DNA from: Micrococcaceae bacterium UBA6021
GTDB lineage: Bacteria; Actinomycetota; Actinomycetes; Actinomycetales; Micrococcaceae
Length of the DNA stretch: 6,733 bases
NCBI GenBank assembly: GCA_002427975.1
Contig: DIZT01000203.1
Location: forward strand, 1,161-7,893
Direction of reading: 5' to 3'
Shown here piece after piece: positions 1 through 6,037 of this stretch; position 1 is the first letter of the stretch; the number at the start of each line of letters is the position of its first letter. The notes under the pieces were generated by a model that saw nothing but the letters and a program-made list of their open reading frames with translations, made no database searches and was not told the DNA's origin. The translations under genes were made by a program, and so were the position numbers.

Positions 1-44
1 ATTGGCCTTAACTGTCACCTCGATGAGGCAGGTGGGTGCAGGAC

Positions 45-464
45 TTAGCCCTGGAACCAGATCTTGATTTCGCGCTCGGCCGAGTCCACGGAGTCGGAGC
101 CGTGGACCAGGTTCTGCTGGACCTTCAGGCCCCAGTCGCGGCCGAAGTCGCCGCGGATGGTGCCGGGCGCCGCCGTGGTGGGATCGGTGGTGCCGGCCAG
201 GGACCGGAAGCCTTCAATAACTCGGTGGCCTTCGAAGATCGCGGCCACCACCGGTCCGCTGAGCATAAATTCCACGAGCGGCTCGTAGAACGGCTTGCCC
301 GCGTGCTCTTCGTAGTGCTGCTCCAGCAGTTCCCGGCTGGCGTTTACCTTCTTCAGTTCGGCCAGGGCGTAGCCCTTGGCCTCAATGCGGCCCAGGATGG
401 CGCCGCTGAGGTTGCGGGCAACGCCGTCGGGCTTGATCAGTACCAGGGTGCGCTCAATGGTCAT
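45..464 (-). CDS. ndk: Nucleoside diphosphate kinase
   Basis: Cytosolic enzyme that transfers the gamma-phosphate of ATP to NDPs or dNDPs through a phosphohistidine, balancing the NTP and dNTP pools. The 139-residue product has full family length. The N-terminus carries the TLVLIKPDG strand with ATP-contacting Lys11. Tyr51, Arg87, Thr93, Arg104 and Asn118 fall at the usual nucleotide-binding positions. The active-site motif NLVHGSDS gives His121 as the phosphorylated residue, followed by the usual SAEREI..WF tail. The ATG at 464 is preceded by GGAG with 5-base spacing, which supports this start. It is the last gene of the ileS-folC-DUF4233 cluster, 43 bases behind the DUF4233 gene. One oddity: from memory of mycobacterial Ndk, about four extra residues lie between RGDF and NLVH (residues 108-117), probably a lineage trait. 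Identification is essentially certain. Confidence 0.98.
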   Translation of the reverse strand: MTIERTLVLIKPDGVARNLSGAILGRIEAKGYALAELKKVNASRELLEQHYEEHAGKPFYEPLVEFMLSGPVVAAIFEGHRVIEGFRSLAGTTDPTTAAPGTIRGDFGRDWGLKVQQNLVHGSDSVDSAEREIKIWFQG

Positions 465-507
465 AGCTGCTCCAATGCGTAAGCGGGGGTTGGGTTTCGG
501 AACAATT

Positions 508-954
508 CTACGAGGCTGGAGGGGCGTCCCCGTTCACCGCATTCCACTCGGCCTGTGCCCGTTCGCGCTGCGCGGCCTCGGAATCAATCCTGATGCCGGT
601 GCGGATTCCGTACCACCAGGCCAGGCCGAACAGCGCGCCCACCAGGAACATCATGGGTTCAACGATGCCGGTGAGGATCAGCACAATCTGCAGGATCCAG
701 CCGAGCGCCACGCCCCACGGCTTGGACAGCACGGCGCAGGCCAGGATCATCAACACGCTGAGGGCAATGCCTATCCCCAGGATCAGCGCCGGCGGAAACT
801 CCCCCCGCTTGAGTCCGAAAACGGCCAGCGTTGCGAAGAACACCACAAACGCCTCAAGCAGCAGGACAGTCGAGGCAAACATGACCTTGGTGGACCGGCG
901 CTTCTTGGGCATCCCCGGGCGCCATTCACGCTGGGCTTTTGTCAGCTTGGCCAC
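508..954 (-). CDS. DUF4233 family four-helix membrane protein
   Basis: Small integral membrane protein of 148 residues and unknown biochemical function. It matches the actinobacterial DUF4233 family (recognised by composition and by its fixed place between folC and ndk, not by a search). The first about 23 residues are strongly basic (KLTKAQREW, KKRRSTK) and probably cytosolic. Four hydrophobic segments follow at about 24-47, 55-76, 81-98 and 100-117. The C-terminus is charged and soluble (about 118-148, with IDSEAAQRERAQAEW), so both ends are predicted inside. No catalytic motif is visible. The start is a GTG at 954, chosen because GGAGG at 962-966 lies 7 bases upstream, inside the end of folC. 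The folC stop and this start are separated by only 2 bases, implying translational coupling. A role linked to folate or nucleotide supply is only guilt by association. Confidence 0.9.
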   Translation of the reverse strand: MAKLTKAQREWRPGMPKKRRSTKVMFASTVLLLEAFVVFFATLAVFGLKRGEFPPALILGIGIALSVLMILACAVLSKPWGVALGWILQIVLILTGIVEPMMFLVGALFGLAWWYGIRTGIRIDSEAAQRERAQAEWNAVNGDAPPAS

Positions 955-956
955 GG

Positions 957-2315
957 CTAGGCCTCCGTCTTTCCGAGTAGGATCCGGGCTTCCGCTACCA
1001 GGGTGATGGACCCGGTCACCAGCACGCCGCCGGAGAGGTCATCGTTGGCTTCGGCACGTTCCACGGCCCATTCCAGGGCGTCATCGAGTTTCTCCGCGAT
1101 GTGGATGTTGTTTTCGCCGAAGCCCATTTCCACGGCGAGTTCAGCCAGTTCGGCCGCGGGCACTGCCCGGGGCGAGTTGGACTGGGTGAAGCAGTATTCC
1201 TCGGCAAGGTCTCCCAAGGATTCCTTGAGCTGGCGCAGGATCTCTTCGGCGTCCTTCTCCTTCAGGACTCCCACCACCGGCACAAGGCGGGTGAAGCTGA
1301 ACGCCTCCTGGATGGCCTCGGCTGAGACCCTGATCCCGTCCGGGTTGTGGGCGGCGTCCACAATGATGGTGGGCGCCGTCCGGACAACCTCAAGGCGGCC
1401 CGGGGACGTGACGGATGCGAAGGCTTCCTGGAGCACCTCGGCGTCGAGTTCCTTTTCGCCACCGAAGAAGGCCTCAAGGGCTGCCACCGCTACGGCCGCG
1501 TTCTGGGCCTGGTGCGCGCCGTGCAGCGGCACCAGCAGGTCCGGGTACCGGCCGGCGATGCCCTGGATGCTGACTACCTGGCCGCCCACGGCAACCGTCC
1601 TGGACTCGACACCGAATTCCACGCCTTCAAACCGGAACGGGACTGCCACCTCTTTGGCTTTCTCGAGCAGCACCTGCGCAGCATCCACCGGCTGCGACGC
1701 ACTGATCAGGTAACCACCGGGCTTGATGATGCCGGCCTTTTCGTAGGCGATGTCCTCCGTGGTGTCGCCCAGCAGGTCCGTGTGGTCCAGTGAGATCGGC
1801 GTGACCACCGAAACCTGGCCGTCGCCCACATTGGTGGCGTCGGTGATGCCGCCCAGGCCCACCTCGATGACAGCCACGTTGACCGGCTGGTCCGCGAAAA
1901 CCGCAAAGCCCAGGATGGTCAGGCACTCGAAGTACGTGAGCCGGGGCTCCCCCGCCGCGGTGAGTTCGTCGTCGACGATCTGCAGGTACGGGCGGATCTC
2001 GTCCCAGATCCGGACGAATGTTTCGTCAGATACGGGGTGGCCGTCGATGCTGATCCGTTCGGTGACCTTGGACAGGTGCGGGCTGGTGTAGCGGCCGGTG
2101 CTCAGGCCGTGTGCGCGCAGTCCGGCCTCAATCATCCGGGCGGTGGAGGTCTTGCCGTTGGTGCCGGTCACGTGGATGATCGGGAACGCCTTGTTGGGCT
2201 CCCCCAGCACGTCCATGGCCCGGAACAGCGGGGCAAGCCGCGGCTCCATCTTGTTTTCGGGTGCCCGCCCCAGCAGCTCGGCGTAGACACTTTCCACGGA
2301 AAATTCGTCAGTCAT
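957..2315 (-). CDS. folC: Folylpolyglutamate synthase / dihydrofolate synthase
   Basis: Mur-ligase-family ATP-dependent enzyme. It joins glutamate to dihydropteroate to make dihydrofolate and/or extends the polyglutamate tail of reduced folates. It acts in the cytosol, and the tail helps retain the cofactors in the cell. The 452-residue length is normal for actinobacterial FolC. Visible motifs in order: P-loop VTGTNGKTS (49-57); TSPHLSKVTERI (77-88); the Mg/ATP region EVGLGG..DATN (151-162); DHTDLLGDT followed by EKAGIIKPG (177-200), where Lys193 is the likely carbamylated lysine; HGAHQAQN (265-272); SPGRLE (304-309); and DAAHNPDG (320-327) opening the C-terminal glutamate-ligase domain. The ATG at 2315 lies 3 bases behind the ileS stop, with a modest AGAGG about 8 bases upstream, so translation is probably coupled to ileS. 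Whether both activities are present cannot be read from the sequence. Identification is secure. Confidence 0.96.
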   Translation of the reverse strand: MTDEFSVESVYAELLGRAPENKMEPRLAPLFRAMDVLGEPNKAFPIIHVTGTNGKTSTARMIEAGLRAHGLSTGRYTSPHLSKVTERISIDGHPVSDETFVRIWDEIRPYLQIVDDELTAAGEPRLTYFECLTILGFAVFADQPVNVAVIEVGLGGITDATNVGDGQVSVVTPISLDHTDLLGDTTEDIAYEKAGIIKPGGYLISASQPVDAAQVLLEKAKEVAVPFRFEGVEFGVESRTVAVGGQVVSIQGIAGRYPDLLVPLHGAHQAQNAAVAVAALEAFFGGEKELDAEVLQEAFASVTSPGRLEVVRTAPTIIVDAAHNPDGIRVSAEAIQEAFSFTRLVPVVGVLKEKDAEEILRQLKESLGDLAEEYCFTQSNSPRAVPAAELAELAVEMGFGENNIHIAEKLDDALEWAVERAEANDDLSGGVLVTGSITLVAEARILLGKTEA

Positions 2316-2318
2316 GGC

Positions 2319-5300
2319 TCAGGCCTCTGCTTTTTCGATGGTGATGCGGGGTTCGCCTGACTCGGCCGGAACGGTGGCCAGCGCCAGGGTCAGGGTTTCG
2401 GTCTTGACCAGCTCGGCGTTCGCTTCCAGGGCATCCAGCACGGTCTGAACAGCCGTGACGGTGGTGCGGATCCGGTCGCTGACGTTCAGCCCGGCGTCCT
2501 TGCGGGCCTGCTGGATGGCGCGGACCATGTCGCGTGCAAGCCCTTCGGCCTCAAGTTCGGGCGTGACCTCCGTGTTGAGCACCACAAAGCCGCCGCCCGG
2601 CAGGACGGCAACTGCTTTTCTTGAACCGGCAGTACCGCCCTCTGACTCCGCCACCACTGTCTCCAGCGTGTATTCCTGCGGTTCCAGTTCCAGGCCGCCG
2701 GAAATAACGACTCCATCGACACCGTCGATTGTTTGGACCGACCAGTCACCGGACTTGGAGCCCTTGATGGCCTGCTGGACGTTCTTGCCCAGGCGCGGGC
2801 CCGCGGCGCGGGCGTTGACCACGAGCTTCTGCTCGATCCCGAACTCCTCCGGGACGGCGCTCTCGGCGTCGAGCAAGCGTACGGAACGGATGTTCAGTTC
2901 GTCGGCGACGACGGCGGCAAAGCCTCCCAGCGCATCCGCGCCGGGTGCCACGACGGTCAGTTCCTGCAGCGGCAAGCGGACGCGGAGGTTGGCTGCCTTG
3001 CGCAGCGAGGATCCGGTGGAGCAGATCTGCTGCACGCGGTCCATTGCCTCCACCAGCGAAGCATTGGCCGGGAACATGTCAGCGTCCGGCCAGTCGGCCA
3101 GGTGCACGGATCGGCCGCCGGTGAGGCCGCGCCAGATCTCCTCGGAGACCAGCGGCAGCAGGGATGCGGCGACGCGGGACACCGTCTCCAGCGCGGTGTA
3201 GAGAGCGTCGAAGGCGTCTGCGCTCTCGTCGAAGAAGCGCTGGCGGCTGCGGCGTACGTACCAGTTGGTGAGCATGTCCAGGTAGCTGCGCAGTTCGTCA
3301 CAGGCGCCGGAGATGTCGTAACTGTCCAGCTGTGCGGTCATGTTGCGGACCAGGTCTCCGGTGTTGGCCAGGAGGTACTGGTCCAGGGTGTCGGAGTAAC
3401 CGTCGTAGCGCAGCTTCGCGTCGTAGCCACGCCCGCCATCAGCGGCGTTCGTGTAGAGCGTGAAGAAGCTGTACACGTTCCACAGCGGCAGGATGACCTG
3501 GCGGACGCCGTCGCGGATTCCCTGTTCGGTGACCACCAGGTTGCCGCCGCGCAGGATGGGGCTGGACATCAGGAACCAGCGCATGGCGTCGGAGCCATCG
3601 CGGTCCAGCACCTCGGAGACGTCCGGGTAGTTGCGCAGGCTCTTGGACATTTTCTGGCCGTCCGAGCCCAGCACGATGCCGTGGCTGATCACGTTCCGGA
3701 AGGCCGGGCGGTCGAACAACGCCGTGGACAGGATGTGCAGCATGTAGAACCAGCCGCGGGTCTGCCCGATGTACTCCACGATGAAGTCGGCCGGGTTGTG
3801 GGTGTCGAACCAGGCCTCGTTCTGGAACGGGTAGTGCACCTGGCCGTACGGCATGGAGCCGGAGTCGAACCAGACGTCCAGGACGTCCTCGACGCGGCGC
3901 ATCACCGACTGGCCCTCCTCGGGGGTCCGCGGATCGTCGGGGTTGGGGCGGGTCAGTTCGTCGATGAACGGCCGGTGCAGGTCCACCTGGCCGGCCTTGT
4001 TCAGGGGCAGGCGGCCAAAATCCGCCTGGATTTCGGCGAGCGAACCGTAGACGTCGATGCGCGGGTATTCGGGGTCGCTGGACTGCCATACCGGGATGGG
4101 GCTGCCCCAGTAGCGGTTGCGGCTGATGGACCAGTCACGGGCGTTGGCCAGCCACTTTCCGAACTGGCCGTCCTTGACGTTGCCGGGGATCCAGTTGATC
4201 TCCTGGTTCAGTTCGGACATCCGGTCCTTGAACTTGGTGACTTCCACGTACCAGGAGGACACCGCGCGGTAGATCAGGGGGTTGCGGCAGCGCCAGCAGT
4301 GCGGGTAGCTGTGCTCGTAGCTGGCCTGGCGGACCAGCCGGCCCTGGGCGCGCAGCACCTGGGTGATGGGCTTGTTGGCATCGAACACCTGCAGGCCCAC
4401 GATCTCGTGCAGGTCGCCGTGGCTGAACAGCGGCAGGAACTTGGCGCCTTCGTCCACGGACAGGACCACGGGGATGCCGGCCTCTTCACAGACCTTCTGG
4501 TCGTCCTCACCGTAGGCAGGTGCCTGATGGACGATGCCGGTGCCGTCGGTGGTGGTGACGTAGTCGGCCACGAGCAAGCGCCAGGCGTTCTGGGTGCCGT
4601 ACTTTTCGGTGTCGTTGAAGTCGTTCCAGAGCGGCTGGTACTGCAGGCCTTCGAGTTCGGTTCCGGTGTGGATGGACGTCACGGCGGCCTCGGCGGAGTC
4701 CACATCCTCGTAGCCCAGGTCCTTCGCGTACGCGGCCAGCAGGTCAGCAGCCAGGAGGAAACTGCCGGTGACCGGCGCGTCCGGCGATGCGGCCTTGATG
4801 CCGTTGGGCCCGGCAGGCAGGACGGCGTACGTGATGGAAGGCCCGACGGCGAGCGCCAGGTTGGTAGGCAGCGTCCAGGGCGTGGTGGTCCAGGCGAGCG
4901 CCTGCACGCCGGCGAGCTGCTTCGACAGCTCCGTCTCCCCTGCTGTGATGGGGAACGTCACGGTGACTGTCTGGTCCTGGCGGTTCTTGTAGACGTCGTC
5001 GTCCATGCGCAGCTCATGGTTGGACAGCGGCGTTTCGTCCTTCCAGCAGTACGGCAGCACACGGTAGCCGTTGTAGGTCAGGCCCTTTTCGTGCAGCTGC
5101 TTGAACGCCCACAGGACCGATTCCATGTAGTCGACGTTGAGGGTCTTGTAGTCGTTGTCGAAGTCCACCCAGCGGGCCTGGCGCGTGACGTAGCTCTTCC
5201 ACTCGTCCGCGTACTTCATCACGGAGGCGCGGCAGGCGTCATTGAACTTGTCGATGCCCATGGCCTCGATCTGGGTCTTGTCCGTCATGCCCAGCTGCTT

Positions 5301-5657
5301 CATGGCTTCCAGCTCGGCCGGCAGTCCGTGGGTGTCCCAGCCGAAGCGGCGTTCCACGCGGCGGCCGCGCTGGGTCTGGTAACGGCCCACCAGGTCCTTG
5401 GCATAGCCGGTGAGGAGGTGGCCGTAGTGGGGCAGACCGTTGGCGAAGGGAGGGCCGTCGTAGAAGACGAATTCGTTGCTGCCCGGCTGCCCGCCGGGGG
5501 CGTCGGCGCTGCGCTGGTCGATGCTGGCCTGGAAGGTGCCGTCCTGGTCCCAGTACTTCAGGATGCGCTCTTCGATCTCCGGGAACTTCACGGAGGCGGA
5601 GACACCGGAGGCTGCTGTGGCCGAAGGGGAAGCTGAGGCTTTGGGGTAATACGTCAT
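2319..5657 (-). CDS. ileS: Isoleucyl-tRNA synthetase, eukaryote-like type 2
   Basis: Class I synthetase that charges tRNA-Ile with isoleucine and hydrolyses mischarged valine. From the chosen start the product is 1112 residues, longer than E. coli IleS and in the range of the type 2 family. Motifs (numbered from that start): HIGH-equivalent HYGH (77-80); GWDTHGLP (106-113); the CP1 editing domain, with [11 protein letters not shown] (256-266) and [15 protein letters not shown] (372-386); Cys454/Cys457 in HCWRC; WFDSGS (596-601); KMSKS (669-673); an anticodon-binding helical domain (about 760-860) with [11 protein letters not shown]; and a C-terminal extension of the type seen in IleS2. HYGH within GLPHYGH and the long C-terminus mark the type 2 (IleS2) form. 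An in-frame TTG (5696) and ATG (5666) lie upstream, but only the ATG at 5657 has a well-placed Shine-Dalgarno (AGGA, 8-base spacing), and that site is the one masked by the leader. A tRNA-Ile T-box precedes it. First gene of the cluster. Confidence 0.97.
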   Translation of the reverse strand: MTYYPKASASPSATAASGVSASVKFPEIEERILKYWDQDGTFQASIDQRSADAPGGQPGSNEFVFYDGPPFANGLPHYGHLLTGYAKDLVGRYQTQRGRRVERRFGWDTHGLPAELEAMKQLGMTDKTQIEAMGIDKFNDACRASVMKYADEWKSYVTRQARWVDFDNDYKTLNVDYMESVLWAFKQLHEKGLTYNGYRVLPYCWKDETPLSNHELRMDDDVYKNRQDQTVTVTFPITAGETELSKQLAGVQALAWTTTPWTLPTNLALAVGPSITYAVLPAGPNGIKAASPDAPVTGSFLLAADLLAAYAKDLGYEDVDSAEAAVTSIHTGTELEGLQYQPLWNDFNDTEKYGTQNAWRLLVADYVTTTDGTGIVHQAPAYGEDDQKVCEEAGIPVVLSVDEGAKFLPLFSHGDLHEIVGLQVFDANKPITQVLRAQGRLVRQASYEHSYPHCWRCRNPLIYRAVSSWYVEVTKFKDRMSELNQEINWIPGNVKDGQFGKWLANARDWSISRNRYWGSPIPVWQSSDPEYPRIDVYGSLAEIQADFGRLPLNKAGQVDLHRPFIDELTRPNPDDPRTPEEGQSVMRRVEDVLDVWFDSGSMPYGQVHYPFQNEAWFDTHNPADFIVEYIGQTRGWFYMLHILSTALFDRPAFRNVISHGIVLGSDGQKMSKSLRNYPDVSEVLDRDGSDAMRWFLMSSPILRGGNLVVTEQGIRDGVRQVILPLWNVYSFFTLYTNAADGGRGYDAKLRYDGYSDTLDQYLLANTGDLVRNMTAQLDSYDISGACDELRSYLDMLTNWYVRRSRQRFFDESADAFDALYTALETVSRVAASLLPLVSEEIWRGLTGGRSVHLADWPDADMFPANASLVEAMDRVQQICSTGSSLRKAANLRVRLPLQELTVVAPGADALGGFAAVVADELNIRSVRLLDAESAVPEEFGIEQKLVVNARAAGPRLGKNVQQAIKGSKSGDWSVQTIDGVDGVVISGGLELEPQEYTLETVVAESEGGTAGSRKAVAVLPGGGFVVLNTEVTPELEAEGLARDMVRAIQQARKDAGLNVSDRIRTTVTAVQTVLDALEANAELVKTETLTLALATVPAESGEPRITIEKAEA

Positions 5658-5658
5658 T

Positions 5659-5724
5659 CTCGTCATCCTGGGTTGAGCCGGTGAACCGTTCAGCAACTGC
5701 TTCCCGGTTCCTTCAGGATGCGAG
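5659..5724 (-). promoter_or_regulatory. Shine-Dalgarno sequestrator helix of ileS
   Basis: CUCG+CAUCCUG (5714-5724) is complementary to CAGGAUG+CGAG (5659-5670) with one bulged A at 5663, giving 11 base pairs. It buries the Shine-Dalgarno AGGA (5666-5669) and ends just before the AUG at 5657. The enclosed loop holds a further 6-bp helix, GAACCG/CGGUUC (5705-5710 with 5683-5688). Bases 5720-5724 are shared with the antisequestrator, so tRNA binding should open this helix. This is read directly from base complementarity; no folding energy was computed. Confidence 0.85.
5666..5669 (-). promoter_or_regulatory. ileS ribosome-binding site that decides the start
   Basis: AGGA lies 8 bases upstream of the ATG at 5657. 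It is the only well-spaced Shine-Dalgarno near the possible starts, and it forms part of the sequestrator helix. The ATG at 5666 overlaps this motif and has no purine-rich site of its own. Confidence 0.8.
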
Positions 5725-5776
5725 GACGGCTCCCGTGCAGTCCTGGAACTGCACGCTTACCGCGGTACCACCTCAC
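5720..5776 (-). promoter_or_regulatory. T-box antisequestrator with UGGU discriminator loop
   Basis: GUGAGG (5771-5776) pairs with CCUCGC (5720-5725). The T-box bulge UGGUACC (5764-5770) follows, and GCGG (5760-5763) then pairs with CCGU (5726-5729, one G-U). UGGU (5767-5770) would pair with the free 3' ACCA end of uncharged tRNA-Ile. An extra 8-bp hairpin, CGUGCAGU/ACUGCACG (5748-5755 with 5734-5741, six-base loop), is nested inside. The 3' strand of this element overlaps the first strand of the sequestrator, so the two folds exclude each other. Confidence 0.88.
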
Positions 5777-5908
5777 TTACCGGCACCGGCCCTCCCTGGG
5801 GAAGGCTGCCCACCGGCCGCTCATTACTGCTGTGACGGGCTTACCCGTCCGGTTCTACTGACGTTGCCGCCAGTCTTCTGGCGGTCAGCGCGTTCTTCCG
5901 GAAGCTCA

Positions 5909-5922
5909 CCGGTGATTGCCGG
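5909..5922 (-). promoter_or_regulatory. T-box Stem I with AUC isoleucine specifier
   Basis: A 4-bp hairpin, CCGG (5919-5922) paired with CCGG (5909-5912), closes the loop CAAUCA. The AUC triplet at 5914-5916 is an isoleucine codon and would pair with the GAU anticodon of tRNA-Ile. The specifier sits in the terminal loop rather than in an internal loop of a long Stem I, which is the hallmark of the ultrashort class. The match with the downstream gene, ileS, makes the assignment strong. Confidence 0.9.
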
Positions 5923-5938
5923 GTCGTAGCCACCTTCA

Positions 5939-5944
5939 AGTCTA
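5939..5944 (-). promoter_or_regulatory. Possible -10 element of the ileS operon promoter
   Basis: TAGACT fits the actinobacterial TAnnnT pattern and lies just before the first T-box element, giving a predicted transcript start near 5932-5934. No convincing -35 box is seen 16-19 bases upstream. An alternative -10, GATAGT, lies at 5944-5949. The position suits a leader that begins immediately before Stem I, but the motif alone is weak. Confidence 0.4.
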
Positions 5945-5993
5945 CTATCGCTTGGCTCTCCTCCGCCATTCCGCAGCACGAGGCGACGACAGA

Positions 5994-6027
5994 GCCCGGG
6001 GACCAGATGGTCACCCGCTCCCCGGGC
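5994..6027 (-). terminator. GC-rich terminator-like hairpin after the lyase gene
   Basis: GCCCGGGG (6020-6027) pairs perfectly with CCCCGGGC (5994-6001), forming 8 bp around an 18-base loop. It begins 10 bases past the stop codon of the lyase gene. There is no U-run after it, as is common for candidate terminators in high-GC actinobacteria, so function is likely but not certain. It would separate the lyase transcript from the ileS operon. Confidence 0.55.
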
Positions 6028-6037
6028 CCGCACTCCC

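Larger units (their letters stand above)
5659..5934 (-). promoter_or_regulatory. ileS T-box riboswitch, ultrashort Stem I, translational type
   Basis: Leader RNA that binds uncharged tRNA-Ile and then frees the ileS ribosome-binding site. Elements in transcript order: a 4-bp Stem I (CCGG/CCGG, 5909-5922) with AUC in its six-base loop; Stem II with lower helix UCCGG/CCGGA (5898-5902 with 5848-5852), a loop-E-like GAA/AGUA (5893-5895 with 5856-5859), middle helix CUGAC/GUCAG and apical CGCCAG-AAGA-CUGGCG (5868-5883); a Stem IIA-like hairpin (CGGG-UAAG-CCCG, within 5834-5849); Stem III with apex CCUUCC-CCAG-GGAGGG (5790-5805); and the T-box with UGGUACCGCG. Lower Stem II and the full IIA helix share two bases, so their exact borders are uncertain, as is lower Stem III. 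No U-tract terminator follows, so control is translational. The class is known from mycobacterial and Nocardia ileS leaders. Confidence 0.95.

Noticed and set aside
16..34. Hairpin CACCT/AGGTG downstream of ndk as a terminator
   Set aside because: Only 5 bp with a nine-base loop and no T-run. An alternative CCTC/GAGG pairing competes. Too weak to call without the sequence beyond the window.
465..507. Separate ndk promoter (TTGTTC and TACGCA with 18-base spacing)
   Set aside because: The -10 match is poor, and a start of transcription there would fall on or next to the ndk Shine-Dalgarno.
2733..5636. Open frame of 967 codons on the plus strand, antisense to ileS
   Set aside because: It shares exact codon boundaries with ileS, so its stops would need TTA, CTA or TCA codons in ileS, which are rare in a high-GC genome. 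The translation is low-complexity (rich in V, G, A, Q, H) and matches no family I recognise.
5658..5696. Extended ileS start at TTG 5696 or ATG 5666
   Set aside because: TTG lies in the leader loop without a well-placed ribosome-binding site, and ATG 5666 overlaps the Shine-Dalgarno itself. The ATG at 5657 has AGGA at 8 bases.
5734..5755. T-box hairpin as an intrinsic terminator
   Set aside because: It is followed by CGGGAGCC rather than a U-tract and is nested inside the antisequestrator, so it does not fit transcriptional attenuation.
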